64,000 bases of DNA from Thermocrispum agreste DSM 44070 (lineage in GTDB: Bacteria; Actinomycetota; Actinomycetes; Mycobacteriales; Pseudonocardiaceae): NCBI RefSeq assembly GCF_000427905.1, contig NZ_ATYX01000005.1, positions 186,001-250,000 on the forward strand, in the 5' to 3' direction. The notes under the pieces are model-generated. The model was not told the DNA's origin, made no database searches, and saw nothing but the letters and a program-made list of their open reading frames with translations. The translations under genes were made by a program, and so were the position numbers. Each line of letters begins with the position of its first letter. The stretch's first letter is position 1. Of this stretch, positions 1 to 9,094 are shown in pieces.

Positions 1-89
1 TCATGGCGTTGCCGGTACCCCGCCTCGGCAAGCATCTCGGATGCGGCGCCGGCCAGCGCGCCCTTGTTGGGCACGGCGACTCTCAGCAT
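1..89 (-). CDS. hisG: ATP phosphoribosyltransferase, N-terminal part (truncated by window edge)
   Basis: First enzyme of histidine biosynthesis: joins ATP and PRPP to give phosphoribosyl-ATP. Only the first 29 codons lie in the window. They read [14 protein letters not shown] followed by a short helix ending EAGYRQRH, the characteristic HisG opening. The ATG is preceded by GGGGAG about 4 nt upstream, a Shine-Dalgarno that abuts the stop codon of hisE (9-nt gap), so the two genes are co-transcribed as hisE-hisG. The remainder of the gene lies beyond position 1. Confidence 0.93.
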   Translation of the reverse strand, partial: MLRVAVPNKGALAGAASEMLAEAGYRQRH

Positions 90-98
90 GGTTCTCCC

Positions 99-362
99 CT
101 ACAGGTACCGGTAGACGTCGTCGAGGGTCAGGCCGCGGGAGAGCATGAGCACCTGCACGCGGTACAGCAGCTGCGAGATCTCCTCGGCCAGCGCCTCGTC
201 GGATTCGTGCTCGGCGGCCAGCCAGACCTCGCCCGCTTCTTCGAGGACCTTCTTGCCCTGCTCGTGCACGCCGGCGTCCAGTGCCCGCACCGTCCCGGAA
301 TCCGGCGGCCGGGTACGGGCCTTTTCGGTCAGCTCGGCGAACAGTTCGTCGAAGGTCTTCAC
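99..362 (-). CDS. hisE: Phosphoribosyl-ATP pyrophosphatase
   Basis: Second step of histidine biosynthesis: hydrolyses phosphoribosyl-ATP to phosphoribosyl-AMP and pyrophosphate in the cytoplasm. The 87-residue product is the normal length for monofunctional HisE. It shows the MazG-like all-helical acidic metal site: [18 protein letters not shown], then [14 protein letters not shown] and a C-terminal [15 protein letters not shown] start ([11 protein letters not shown]) is chosen because the longer upstream frame is a low-complexity Arg-rich shadow. It lies 9 nt upstream of hisG. The same adjacency is known in mycobacteria. Confidence 0.93.
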   Translation of the reverse strand: MKTFDELFAELTEKARTRPPDSGTVRALDAGVHEQGKKVLEEAGEVWLAAEHESDEALAEEISQLLYRVQVLMLSRGLTLDDVYRYL

Positions 363-448
363 GGACGCCAATCCTCGCACTCCGCCCGGTCGCCCGCGTG
401 CGCGGGCCACGCCGCGGCGTCGGGCGTCACACTCACGCGGCGGTGCCG

Positions 449-1168
449 TCACGCGGTTCGGCAAGCCCGGTCGCCGTCGCCCTCCCGCGTACGGCGGACC
501 AGGGCGAAGGCGTCGCCGAGATGCCGCGGCCGCAGCCCGACGAGGGTCTCCAGCATCAGCATCGACGGCCCCGGCTCCACCGGAACGTCGTTCGGCACCA
601 CGATCACCCCGCAGCCTGCCGCCTGCGCGGCGGCGCTGCCCACCGGGGAATCCTCGATCGCCACGCAGCGGCTCGGCGCCACGCCCAGCAGCTCGGCCGC
701 GCGCAGATACGGACGCGGATGCGGTTTGTTGAGCCCGTCGACCTCGTCCCCGGCCACGGTGGTGTCGAACCAGTGCCTGCCGATGTGGTCCAGCGCGCGC
801 TCGGCCAGCGGCCGCACCGTGGAGGTGACCAGCGCCGTGGGCAGCCCGGTCTCGCGCACCATGCGCAGCGCCTCCTCGGCGCCAGGGCGCCACGGGACGT
901 CGCCGGCGAACAGCTCGTGCATCCGGGCCTCGAGCCAGGCATTCGCCTCGGCGTAGGCGTCGTCGGTCAGCTCGAGGCCGAGGTCGTCGAACAGCAGGCG
1001 CATGGTCCGTCTGCTGTTGGAACCCACGATCGCCGCCCGGGTCTCCGCCGACAGCGTGCCGCCGAGCCGTCCGGCCAGCTCGGCGAGAGCGATCTCCCAC
1101 AATTTCTCCGTGTCGACGAGGGTGCCGTCCATGTCCCACAACACCGCGTCGGGCAGCTCGAAGTCCAT
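449..1168 (-). CDS. HAD-superfamily phosphatase (beta-phosphoglucomutase/phosphatase-like)
   Basis: Soluble HAD hydrolase of 239 residues. Motif [13 protein letters not shown] carries the nucleophile D12 and acid/base D14. Motif II is LVTST, and motifs III/IV are [14 protein letters not shown] and [17 protein letters not shown]. The layout with a helical cap after motif I matches HAD subfamily IA phosphatases acting on phosphosugars or other small phosphoesters; the substrate cannot be told. ATG at 1168 is preferred to the adjacent GTG at 1171 because GGAG lies 4 nt upstream of it. It lies 86 nt upstream of hisE on the same strand, so it may lead that operon. Histidinol-phosphate phosphatase activity is possible but unsupported. 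Confidence 0.85.
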   Translation of the reverse strand: MDFELPDAVLWDMDGTLVDTEKLWEIALAELAGRLGGTLSAETRAAIVGSNSRRTMRLLFDDLGLELTDDAYAEANAWLEARMHELFAGDVPWRPGAEEALRMVRETGLPTALVTSTVRPLAERALDHIGRHWFDTTVAGDEVDGLNKPHPRPYLRAAELLGVAPSRCVAIEDSPVGSAAAQAAGCGVIVVPNDVPVEPGPSMLMLETLVGLRPRHLGDAFALVRRTREGDGDRACRTA

Positions 1169-1197
1169 CACGCTCCTTTCGCTGGCAGACTAGCCGC

Positions 1198-1980
1198 GTG
1201 AGCGACGAGGCCTTTTACCAGCAGCTGGACGATGAGACCTACGCCTCCACCGAGCACACCAACGGCCCGTGGGGCCCGGGCATGCAGCACCTCGGGCCGC
1301 CGTCGGCCCTGCTGACCAGGGCGCTGGAGGGCGTGCCGGGCGGCGACGACCGCTCGATCGCCCGCGTGACGGTGGAGATCCTGGGCCCGGTTCCCGTCGC
1401 CGAGCTGCACGTCACGGCACGGCTGGTGCGGCCGGGACGGTCGGTGGAGATGCTGGAGGCGGACATGACCGCGGCCGGTCGCACCGTCGCCCAGGCCAGG
1501 GCGTGGCGGATCATCCACAGCGACACCACCTCGGTGCTCAGCACGCACGCCGACCGGCTGCCCGGGCCGGAGAACGCGCACGAGTTCGGGCGCCCGGAGG
1601 GCTGGCACCCCGGCTACATCGACGCGATGGAGTGGCACTCGGTCAAGGGTGGCCTGGGTGAGCCCGGCCCGGCCACGGTGTGGGTTCGGCAGCGCATCCC
1701 GCTGGTGCGCGGGGAGGAGCCCACGCCGTTGCAGCGGCTGATGACCGTGGCCGACTCCGGCAACGGCGTCTCCGGCCGACTGGACCCGAATCGCTGGTGG
1801 TTCATCAACACCGAGCTCACCGTGCACGTCGTCCGGCCACCGCAGGGCGAGTGGATCGGGCTGGACGCCGCCACCACGATCGGCCCGCACGGGGTCGGGT
1901 GCGCCAACTCCGTGCTGCACGACCTGGAGGGACCGGTCGGCACCGGTGCCCAGGCACTGATGGTGCGCGAGCGCTCCTGA
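1198..1980 (+). CDS. Thioesterase-family protein (double hot-dog, TesB-like)
   Basis: 260-residue protein resembling actinobacterial acyl-CoA thioesterases with two tandem hot-dog folds. The N-terminal half contains [20 protein letters not shown] and [14 protein letters not shown], the second half [12 protein letters not shown] and a closing [16 protein letters not shown] segment. It probably hydrolyses acyl-CoA esters; chain-length preference is unknown. GTG start. CAGACT ends exactly 7 nt before this GTG (1186-1191), which suggests a leaderless transcript. It is divergent from the HAD gene (29-nt gap) and convergent with metH, from which it is separated by a hairpin terminator. Confidence 0.8.
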   Translation: MSDEAFYQQLDDETYASTEHTNGPWGPGMQHLGPPSALLTRALEGVPGGDDRSIARVTVEILGPVPVAELHVTARLVRPGRSVEMLEADMTAAGRTVAQARAWRIIHSDTTSVLSTHADRLPGPENAHEFGRPEGWHPGYIDAMEWHSVKGGLGEPGPATVWVRQRIPLVRGEEPTPLQRLMTVADSGNGVSGRLDPNRWWFINTELTVHVVRPPQGEWIGLDAATTIGPHGVGCANSVLHDLEGPVGTGAQALMVRERS

Positions 1981-1989
1981 CCCGCCCGC

Positions 1990-2019
1990 CGGGCGCACCG
2001 GCCGGCCGCCGTGCGCCCG
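1990..2019. terminator. Bidirectional hairpin between thioesterase gene and metH
   Basis: CGGGCGCAC at 1990-1998 pairs perfectly with GTGCGCCCG at 2011-2019 around a 12-nt loop. It begins 10 nt after the thioesterase stop and ends 2 nt before the metH stop. Its position between two convergent genes is what a shared terminator would occupy. There is no U-tract, which is usual in high-GC actinomycetes. Confidence 0.6.
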
Positions 2020-2021
2020 CG

Positions 2022-5000
2022 TCACGTGTTGAAGTACTTCGCCTCCGGGTGGTGGCAGACGATCGCGTCGGTGGACTGCTCCGGGTGCAGCTGGAACTCC
2101 TCGGAGAGCTTGACGCCGATCCGTTCCGGCTCCAGCAGCCGGACGATCTTGGCCCGGTCCTCCAGGTTGGGGCAGGCGCCGTAGCCGAGGGAGAAGCGCG
2201 CACCGCGGTAGCCGAGCCGGAAGAACTCCTCGACGTCCTCCGGGTCTTCGTCGGCCACCGTCGCCCCGGAGGAGAACCGCAGCTCCTGCCGGACCCGGCA
2301 GTGCCAGTACTCCGCCAGCGCCTCGGTCAGCTGCACGCCGAGGCCGTGCACCTCCAGGTAGTCGCGGTAGGCGTTGGCGGAGAACAGCTCGGCGGCGTAG
2401 TCGGCGATCGGCTGGCCCATGGTGACCAGGGTCAGCGGCAGCACGTCCACCTCGCCGGGCGCGGCCAGCTCTCGTGGCCGGTAGAAGTCGGCAAGGCACA
2501 GCCGCCGGTCGCGCGCCTGCCGCGGGAACGTGAAGCGCAGCAGCTCGTCGGCGTCCTGCCGCGGCTCGCTGAGCACCACTACGTCGTCACCTTCGGCCAG
2601 GCACGGGAAGTACCCGTAGACGACCGCGGCGTGCGCCAGGACGCCGTCCGCGGTGAGCCGGTCCAGCCAGTAGCGCAGCCGGGGACGCCCCTCGGTCTCC
2701 ACCAGCTCCTCGTAAGTAGGACCGTTGCCGCCGCGGGCCCCGCGCAGGCCCCATTGGCCCATGAACGTGGCCCGTTCGTCGATCATCGACGCGTACTCGT
2801 TGAGCGGGATGCCCTTGACCACGCGGGTGCCCCAGAACGGCGGAGTGGGCAGCGGCACGTCGGTCGCCACGTCCGAACGGGCCGGTAGCTCCTCCGGCGG
2901 CTGCTGCGCGGTCTGGGCCTTGCGCTTGGCAGCGATCCGCAACGACCGCTCGCGGCGTGCCTTGCGCTCGGCGCGCTTGGCCTGTTCCGCCTCGTCGATC
3001 AGCGGGCTCTCGCCGCGCTTGGCGGCCATGATGGCGTCCATCAGCCGCAGGCCCTCGAACGCGTCGCGGGCGTAGCGGACCTCGCCCAGGTACAACTCGT
3101 CGAGGTCGTTCTCCACGTACGAGCGGGTCAGCGCCGCACCGCCGAGCAGCACCGGCCAGCGGGCGCTCACCCCGCGCCGGTTCATCTCCTCCAGGTTCTC
3201 CTTCATCACCACGGTGGACTTCACCAGCAGCCCGGACATCCCGATCACGTCGGCGTCGGTCTGCTCGGCGGCCTCCAGGATGGCCGAGATCGGCTGCTTG
3301 ATGCCCAGGTTGACGACCTCGTAGCCGTTGTTGGACAGGATGATGTCCACCAGGTTCTTGCCGATGTCGTGCACGTCGCCCTTGACCGTGGCCAGCACGA
3401 TCTTGCCCTTGCCCGCCGCGTCGGACTTCTCCATGTGCGGCTCCAGGTAGGCCACCGCCGCCTTCATCACCTCGGCCGACTGCAGCACGAACGGCAGCTG
3501 CATCTGGCCGGAGCCGAACAGCTCGCCCACCGTCTTCATGCCGGCCAGCAGCGTCTCGTTGATGATGGCCAGCGCGGGCTTCTCGCGCAGCGCGGCGTCC
3601 AGGTCCTCCTCCAGGCCGTTGCGCTCGCCGTCCACGATGCGCCGTTCCAGCCGCTCGAACAGCGGCAGCCGGGCCAGCTCCGCCGCCCGGGACTCCCGTC
3701 CCGCCGCCGCGGACACGCCCTCGAACAGCTGCATCAGCTTCTGCAGCGGGTCGTAGCCCTCCCGGCGCCGGTCGTAGATCAGGTCGAGCGCGACCTCGCG
3801 CTGCTCGTCCGGGATCTTGTTCATCGGCAGGATCTTGGAGGCGTGCACGATCGCCGTGTCCAGGCCCGCCTGCACGCACTCGTGCAGGAACACCGAGTTG
3901 AGCACCTGCCGCGCCGCCGGGTTCAACCCGAACGAGACGTTCGAGATGCCCAGCGTGGTCTGCACGTCGGGATGGCGGCGCTTGATCTCCCTGATCGCCT
4001 CGATGGTCTCCAGCGCGTCACGCCGGGACTCCTCCTGCCCGGTGGCAATGGTGAACGTCAGGGTGTCGACGATGATGTCCGACTTGGCCAGCCCCCACTT
4101 GCCGGTGATGTCGGCGATCAGCCGTTCGGCCACCTCGACCTTGCGCTGCGCGGTGCGGGCCTGGCCCTCCTCGTCGATGGTCAGCGCCACGACCGCCGCG
4201 CCGTGCTCGGCTGCCAGGTCCATCACCTTGGCGAAGCGGGAGTCCGGGCCGTCTCCGTCCTCGTAGTTGACCGAGTTGATCGCGCACCGGCCGCCCAGCC
4301 GCTCCAGCCCGGTGCGCAGCACGTCCACCTCGGTGGAGTCGAGCATGATCGGCAGCGTGGACGCGGTGGCGAACCGGCCGGCCAGTTCGGCCATGTCGGC
4401 GCAGCCGTCCCTGCCCACGTAGTCCACGCACAGGTCGAGGACGTGAGCGCCGTCGCGGGTCTGCTCGCGGGCGATCTCCACGCAGTCGCCGTACCGGCCG
4501 TCCAGCATGGCCTCGCGGAACTTCTTCGAGCCGTTGGCGTTGGTCCGCTCGCCGATCATCAGCACGCTGGCGTCCTGCGCGAACGGCACCGCCTGGTACA
4601 GCGACGACAGCCCCGGCTCCGGCCGCGGCCTGCGCGGGGCCGGGGTGAGGTCCTTGGCCGCTTCCACCAGCAGCCGGATGTGCTCGGCCGTGGTGCCGCA
4701 ACAGCCGCCGATCAGCTGCACGCCGTAGTCGGTGACGAACGTGCTCAGCGCCTCGGCCAGCTCGTCCGGAGTGAGCGGATACACCGCGCCGTCCGGCCCC
4801 AGCTCCGGCAGCCCGGCGTTGGGCATCACCGACAGCGGGATGCGCGCCTGCTGCGACAGCTGCCGCAGATGCTCGCTCATCTCGGCGGGCCCGGTGGCGC
4901 AGTTGAGCCCGATGACGTCGATGCCCATCGGCTCCAGTGCGGCCAGCGCCGCGCCGACCTCGGTGCCGAGCAGCATGGTGCCGGTCGTCTCCACGGTGAT

Positions 5001-5567
5001 CGACGCCAGCAGCGGCACGGTCCTGCCGGTGGCCTTCATCGCTCTGCGGGCGCCGATCAGCGCCGCCTTGGCCTGCAGGATGTCCTGGCAGGTCTCCACC
5101 AGCACGGCGTCCACGCCGCCGTCGAGCAATCCGCGGACCTGGTCGTAGTAGGCGTCCCGGAGCCTGGCGAACGGGGCGTGCCCCAGCGTGGGCAGCTTGG
5201 TGCCGGGACCGACCGACCCGAGCACGAACCGCGGGCGGCCGGGGGCGCTGTACTCGTCGGCGACTTCCCTGGCCAGCGCCGCCCCGCGCTCGGCGAGCTG
5301 GTAGATCCGGTCCGTGACGCCGTACTCGGCGAGGTTGGCGTAGTTCGCCCCGAACGTGTTGGTCTCGATCGCGTCCGCGCCCGCTTCGAGGTAGCCGCGG
5401 TGGATGCCACGCACCACGTCCGGGCGGGTGACGTTCAGGATCTCGTTGCAGCCTTCCAGTCCGGCGAAGTCGTCCAGCGACAGATCGTGCGCCTGCAGCG
5501 CCGTCCCCATGGCACCGTCGGCGACGACGACCCGGGTGGCGAGCGTTTCCAGCAACGAGGAAGACAT
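2022..5567 (-). CDS. metH: Cobalamin-dependent methionine synthase
   Basis: Transfers the methyl group of methyl-tetrahydrofolate through cob(I)alamin to homocysteine, forming methionine. The 1181-residue protein has all four MetH modules. The homocysteine domain is at about 1-320, with zinc ligands C223 (GLNCATGP) and C289/C290 (GGCCGTT). The pterin domain is at about 330-620. The cap and B12 domain is at about 620-880, with DVHDIGKNLVDI and cobalt-ligand H733. The C-terminal AdoMet reactivation domain ends with a segment containing YGACPNLEDRAKIV. ATG start, with TACGCT placed exactly at -12 to -7, indicates a leaderless mRNA. Divergent from the PAC2 gene, as in M. tuberculosis Rv2124c/Rv2125. 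Confidence 0.97.
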   Translation of the reverse strand: MSSSLLETLATRVVVADGAMGTALQAHDLSLDDFAGLEGCNEILNVTRPDVVRGIHRGYLEAGADAIETNTFGANYANLAEYGVTDRIYQLAERGAALAREVADEYSAPGRPRFVLGSVGPGTKLPTLGHAPFARLRDAYYDQVRGLLDGGVDAVLVETCQDILQAKAALIGARRAMKATGRTVPLLASITVETTGTMLLGTEVGAALAALEPMGIDVIGLNCATGPAEMSEHLRQLSQQARIPLSVMPNAGLPELGPDGAVYPLTPDELAEALSTFVTDYGVQLIGGCCGTTAEHIRLLVEAAKDLTPAPRRPRPEPGLSSLYQAVPFAQDASVLMIGERTNANGSKKFREAMLDGRYGDCVEIAREQTRDGAHVLDLCVDYVGRDGCADMAELAGRFATASTLPIMLDSTEVDVLRTGLERLGGRCAINSVNYEDGDGPDSRFAKVMDLAAEHGAAVVALTIDEEGQARTAQRKVEVAERLIADITGKWGLAKSDIIVDTLTFTIATGQEESRRDALETIEAIREIKRRHPDVQTTLGISNVSFGLNPAARQVLNSVFLHECVQAGLDTAIVHASKILPMNKIPDEQREVALDLIYDRRREGYDPLQKLMQLFEGVSAAAGRESRAAELARLPLFERLERRIVDGERNGLEEDLDAALREKPALAIINETLLAGMKTVGELFGSGQMQLPFVLQSAEVMKAAVAYLEPHMEKSDAAGKGKIVLATVKGDVHDIGKNLVDIILSNNGYEVVNLGIKQPISAILEAAEQTDADVIGMSGLLVKSTVVMKENLEEMNRRGVSARWPVLLGGAALTRSYVENDLDELYLGEVRYARDAFEGLRLMDAIMAAKRGESPLIDEAEQAKRAERKARRERSLRIAAKRKAQTAQQPPEELPARSDVATDVPLPTPPFWGTRVVKGIPLNEYASMIDERATFMGQWGLRGARGGNGPTYEELVETEGRPRLRYWLDRLTADGVLAHAAVVYGYFPCLAEGDDVVVLSEPRQDADELLRFTFPRQARDRRLCLADFYRPRELAAPGEVDVLPLTLVTMGQPIADYAAELFSANAYRDYLEVHGLGVQLTEALAEYWHCRVRQELRFSSGATVADEDPEDVEEFFRLGYRGARFSLGYGACPNLEDRAKIVRLLEPERIGVKLSEEFQLHPEQSTDAIVCHHPEAKYFNT

Positions 5568-5579
5568 ACGCTCAGCGTA
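5567..5579 (-). promoter_or_regulatory. metH leaderless promoter -10 inside a 13-bp palindrome
   Basis: TACGCT, C, AGCGTA forms a 6-bp inverted repeat with a single central base. Read on the minus strand, TACGCT (5579-5574) is followed by exactly 6 nt and then the metH ATG. With the last T at -7, this puts +1 on the A of the start codon. The opposite half-site overlaps the start codon, so a dimeric repressor could also bind here; that part is inference. Confidence 0.5.
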
Positions 5580-5605
5580 CGGTCTCGCGGCTGGCGTTGG
5601 AGTCG

Positions 5606-5611
5606 TACGCT
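5606..5611 (+). promoter_or_regulatory. -10 element of the leaderless PAC2-gene promoter
   Basis: TACGCT, the same hexamer as for metH, is followed by 6 nt and then GTG at 5618. Transcription starting 7 nt after the last T would begin on the first base of the start codon. There is no Shine-Dalgarno, which is consistent with leaderless translation. Confidence 0.45.
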
Positions 5612-5617
5612 AGGCAG

Positions 5618-6493
5618 GTGACTGATGCCGATCCACGACCCGAGCAACCCGCAGCCGACCCCGCGCTGACCGGCCCGGTGCTGATCGCGGCGTTCGAGGG
5701 CTGGAACGACGCTGGTGAAGCGGCCAGTGCCGGTATCGAGCACCTGCATCGGTGCTGGCAGGCCACCAAGGTCGCGGAGCTCGACCCGGACGACTACTAC
5801 GACTTCCAGGTCACCCGGCCCACTGTCCACATGGTGGACGGGGTGACCCGCCGGGTGGAATGGCCGACCACCACGCTGTCGATCTGCCGCCCACCGGGCA
5901 GCGCCGACGACGTCGTGCTGGTGTGCGGCCCGGAACCCAACATGCGCTGGCGGAAGTTCTGCGACGAGCTGCTCGAGCACGCCGACCGCCTGGGGGTGGA
6001 GTCCGTGGTCACGCTGGGCGCGCTGCTGGCGGACACCGCCCACACCCGTCCGGTCCCGGTGACCGGCACGGCGTACGACCTGGACGCGGCCAAGCGATTC
6101 GGCATCGCGCACAGCAAGTACGAAGGACCGACCGGCATCACCGGGGTGTTCCAGGACGCCTGCGTGCAGGCGGGCATCCCGGCGATCTCGGTGTGGGCCG
6201 CGGTACCGCACTACGTCTCGCACGCCCCCTCGCCCAAGGCGACGCTGGCGCTGCTGCGCAAGCTCGAGGACATCCTCGACCGGGAGATCCCGCTGGGCGA
6301 CCTGCCCGAGCAGGCGGACGAGTGGCAGCGCACGGTGACCGAGCTGGCCGAGGACGACGAGGAAGTCATCGAGTACGTCCGCACGCTGGAGGAGCGGGAC
6401 GACGCGGAGCTGGACCTGTCGCAGATGACCGGGGAACAGATCGCGGCCGACATCGAGCGGTACTTGCGCCGCCGCCGGCCGGGCTCCCGGTGA
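5618..6493 (+). CDS. PAC2-family protein (proteasome-assembly-chaperone-like)
   Basis: 291-residue member of the PAC2 family, named after a eukaryotic proteasome assembly chaperone and widespread in Actinobacteria (Rv2125-like). It opens with GPVLIAAFEGWNDAGEAAS, the family signature, and continues with FQVTRPTVHMVDGVTR, a nucleoside-phosphorylase-like core LVCGPEPNMRWRKFCDELL and GALLADTAHTRPVPVTG. The acidic C-terminal tail contains ELAEDDEEVIEYVRTLEE. A role in proteasome biology is a family-level guess; in bacteria the function is unresolved. GTG 5618 is preferred to the upstream TTG because it gives the conserved N-terminus and matches the leaderless promoter. Confidence 0.88.
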   Translation: MTDADPRPEQPAADPALTGPVLIAAFEGWNDAGEAASAGIEHLHRCWQATKVAELDPDDYYDFQVTRPTVHMVDGVTRRVEWPTTTLSICRPPGSADDVVLVCGPEPNMRWRKFCDELLEHADRLGVESVVTLGALLADTAHTRPVPVTGTAYDLDAAKRFGIAHSKYEGPTGITGVFQDACVQAGIPAISVWAAVPHYVSHAPSPKATLALLRKLEDILDREIPLGDLPEQADEWQRTVTELAEDDEEVIEYVRTLEERDDAELDLSQMTGEQIAADIERYLRRRRPGSR

Positions 6494-6496
6494 GCG

Positions 6497-7738
6497 GTGC
6501 GGCGCGCGAGCCGGCTGCTCGCCGTCGTCGCCGGCGTGCTCGTCCTGGCATCGTCGGCGGCTCCCGCGCCACCGGTGGAATCGGCTGACGACGCCGCTCA
6601 CCCACCGCTGGGCGCCGGGGACCAGCGGCACTGGGTGGGTGCATGGGCGACGGCGCCGGTCCGCGAGCTGCAGCTCGCGCATCTGCTCGTCCGCGACCAG
6701 TCGTACCGGATGATCGCCCGGTTGACGCTGGGCGGATCCCGCCTCCGAGTGCGGCTGTCCAACCTGTACGGATCCGGCCCGGTCACCTTCGGCCACGTGC
6801 GTGTCGCGCGGCGCATGACCGGGGCGGCGGTCGCCCCCGCCACCGACCGCGTCGTGCGTTTCGCGGGACGGGCGCAGATCACCGTCCCAGCAGGGCGAGG
6901 GGTGGTCAGTGACCCGGTCGATCTGCCGGTGCGGGCGGGAACCGAAGTGGCCGTGTCGTTGCACGTGGTCTCGGGCGTGGCGACCAGGCATCCGCTGGCA
7001 TTCGTGACCAACTACCTCAGCCCACCCGGTTCCGGCGACGTCACCACGGACGCCCGGGGCGCGCAGTTCACCCGCCAGGTGTCGAGCACCTACTTCCTGA
7101 CCGGCATCGACGTGTGGGCGCCGCACTCCCGTGGGGCGGTCGTCGCGCTCGGTGACTCCATCACCGACGGGTCGTCGTCGACACCCGGCACTCACGGGCG
7201 CTGGCCGGACGTTCTCGCCCGCCGGCTGGCAAGTCACGACGTCGGTGTGCTCAACGCCGGAATCTCGGCCAATGCCGTGACGGCGATCGGCAGCAGGCCG
7301 GGTGGTGGCGATCCGGCGACGATGCGGTTCGAGCGTGACGTGCTCGGCCAGCCGGGCGTGCGTGCGCTCGTCTTGCTGGAGGGGACCAACGACTTGGCGG
7401 CCGGCGCGTCGGCGGAGGACGTCATCGACGGACTTCGGCTCATCGCCCGACGCGCTCGACGCGCCGGATTGACCGTCGTCGGTGCGACCATCTTGCCGCG
7501 CGCATGCGGCGGCTTGTGGTCTCCGGCCGCGGAGAAGCACCGGCGGGCGGTCGACGACTGGCTGCGAGTGGCACCGGACTTCGACGCGGTCGCGGATCTG
7601 GACGCGGTGATGCGTGACCCGTCACGACCGGCATGCCTGGATCCCCGGTACGACTCCGGCGACGGGCTTCACCCCAATCAAGCGGGCATGTGGCGCATCG
7701 CGAGGGCCATGCCGGCCGACGTGCTCATCGGGAGCTGA
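6497..7738 (+). CDS. Secreted SGNH/GDSL-family hydrolase
   Basis: Exported esterase/lipase-like enzyme of 413 residues. A Sec signal peptide occupies about residues 1-30 (MRRASRLLAVVAGVLVLASS). A beta-rich N-terminal domain is followed by the SGNH domain with block I GDSITDG (nucleophile S221), the block III-type motif EGTNDLA, and block V DGLHPNQAG giving D389 and H392 of the triad. Full-length homologues in Actinobacteria are annotated as secreted SGNH hydrolases with unknown natural substrate. GTG start 3 nt after the PAC2 stop implies co-transcription. Convergent with mshC, only 6 nt apart. Confidence 0.87.
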   Translation: MRRASRLLAVVAGVLVLASSAAPAPPVESADDAAHPPLGAGDQRHWVGAWATAPVRELQLAHLLVRDQSYRMIARLTLGGSRLRVRLSNLYGSGPVTFGHVRVARRMTGAAVAPATDRVVRFAGRAQITVPAGRGVVSDPVDLPVRAGTEVAVSLHVVSGVATRHPLAFVTNYLSPPGSGDVTTDARGAQFTRQVSSTYFLTGIDVWAPHSRGAVVALGDSITDGSSSTPGTHGRWPDVLARRLASHDVGVLNAGISANAVTAIGSRPGGGDPATMRFERDVLGQPGVRALVLLEGTNDLAAGASAEDVIDGLRLIARRARRAGLTVVGATILPRACGGLWSPAAEKHRRAVDDWLRVAPDFDAVADLDAVMRDPSRPACLDPRYDSGDGLHPNQAGMWRIARAMPADVLIGS

Positions 7739-7744
7739 CGGCGA

Positions 7745-8983
7745 TCACAGCTGCACGCCGAGCAGCGCGTCGACCGCGTCGCGCACCAGGCGCGGCGCCT
7801 CGGTGTCGGTGCCCGAGCGGTTCAGCGCCGCCGACGCCCAGGCGTCGATCACGTCCAGGGCACGCGGCGTGTCGAGGTCGTCGGCCAGCCGGTCCCGCAG
7901 GCGCGCCACGGTCTCCTCGGCGGGCGGTCCGGCAGGCAGCGACACCGCCTCCCGCCAGCGAGCCAGCCGCGCCTCCGCCTGTTCCAGCAGCTGCTGGGTC
8001 CACGAGCGGTCGCTGCGGTAGTGCCCGGCGAACAGGGCCAGCCGCAGCGCGGCCGGGTCCACCCCTTGCGACCGCAGCTTGGACACGAACACCAGGTTGC
8101 CCTTGGACTTGGACATCTTCTCGCCGTCCAGGCCGATCATGCCGGTGTGGACGTAGAACCTGGCGAACGGGTAGTCCCCGGACAGGGCTTCGGCGTGTGC
8201 GGCACTGAACTCGTGGTGCGGGAAGATCAGGTCCGACCCGCCCCCCTGCACGTCGAACCCGCTGCCCAGGCGTTCCAGCGCGATGACACTGCACTCGACG
8301 TGCCAGCCGGGCCTGCCCTCCCCCAGCGGTGACGGCCAGGAGGGCTCACCGTCCCGCGCCATCCGCCACAGCAGCGCGTCCAGCGGGTGCCGCTTGCCGG
8401 GACGGTCGGGGTCACCACCGCGCTCGGCCGCCAGCCGGAGCATCGTGGCTTCGTCGTAGTTGGACTCGTACCCGAACCGGCCGGTCGCGGTGTGATCGAA
8501 GTACACGTCCGGGTACTCGGGGTCGTCGATGCGATAGGCGGCGCCACTGGCGAGCAGCTTCTCCACCGCCTCGGCGATCGTCGGGATGGACTCGACCGCG
8601 CCGACGTAGTGCTGTGGCGGCAGGACCCGCAGCGCCTCCATGTCCTCCCGGAACAGCGCCGTTTCGCACATGGCCAGCACGGTCCAGTCCTGCTGATCCC
8701 GCGCGGCGCGTTCCAGCAGCGGGTCGTCGACGTCGGTGACGTTCTGCACGTACTCGACCTCGTGGCCGGCGTCCAGCCAGAGCCGGTGGACGAGGTCGAA
8801 GGCCAGGTAGGTGGCCGCGTGACCAAGATGGGTCGCGTCATACGGCGTGATTCCGCAGACGTACATCCGCGCGACACGACCCGGCGCCGTGGGGCGCACC
8901 GAGCCGCTCGCCGTGTCGTACAGCCGCAGCGGGCGTGGCTGTCCAGGAACTCGCGGCACCGCGGTCGAAGCCCATGTCTGCAT
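7745..8983 (-). CDS. mshC: L-cysteine:1D-myo-inositol 2-amino-2-deoxy-alpha-D-glucopyranoside ligase
   Basis: ATP-dependent ligase that joins cysteine to glucosaminyl-inositol in mycothiol biosynthesis, the main low-molecular-weight thiol of actinomycetes. The 412-residue protein is a shortened cysteinyl-tRNA synthetase paralogue. It has C43 ([16 protein letters not shown], zinc site and HIGH-like motif), [13 protein letters not shown], the [13 protein letters not shown] zinc segment and the KMSKSKGN loop near residue 290. It ends without the anticodon-binding domain of CysS, which separates MshC from CysS. ATG 8983 gives the family N-terminus MQTWAS. Neighbourhood with metH and PAC2 matches the mycobacterial locus. 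Confidence 0.95.
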   Translation of the reverse strand: MQTWASTAVPRVPGQPRPLRLYDTASGSVRPTAPGRVARMYVCGITPYDATHLGHAATYLAFDLVHRLWLDAGHEVEYVQNVTDVDDPLLERAARDQQDWTVLAMCETALFREDMEALRVLPPQHYVGAVESIPTIAEAVEKLLASGAAYRIDDPEYPDVYFDHTATGRFGYESNYDEATMLRLAAERGGDPDRPGKRHPLDALLWRMARDGEPSWPSPLGEGRPGWHVECSVIALERLGSGFDVQGGGSDLIFPHHEFSAAHAEALSGDYPFARFYVHTGMIGLDGEKMSKSKGNLVFVSKLRSQGVDPAALRLALFAGHYRSDRSWTQQLLEQAEARLARWREAVSLPAGPPAEETVARLRDRLADDLDTPRALDVIDAWASAALNRSGTDTEAPRLVRDAVDALLGVQL

Positions 8984-9094
8984 GACCCCGAGCGTATCCG
9001 TCCGCCGGGTTCGTCCGCCGCAATCACCGACGGACGGTTCTGTGACCCTCACTATTCGAGGCCGCTCCCCCAGCAGGCCCGCGTGCCGCAGGCG

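Noticed and set aside
3369-5621. A 750-codon open plus-strand frame opposite metH
   Set aside because: It is the antisense shadow of the conserved metH coding strand; composition is His/Arg/Gly/Val-rich without domains. High G+C at third positions makes such frames routine.
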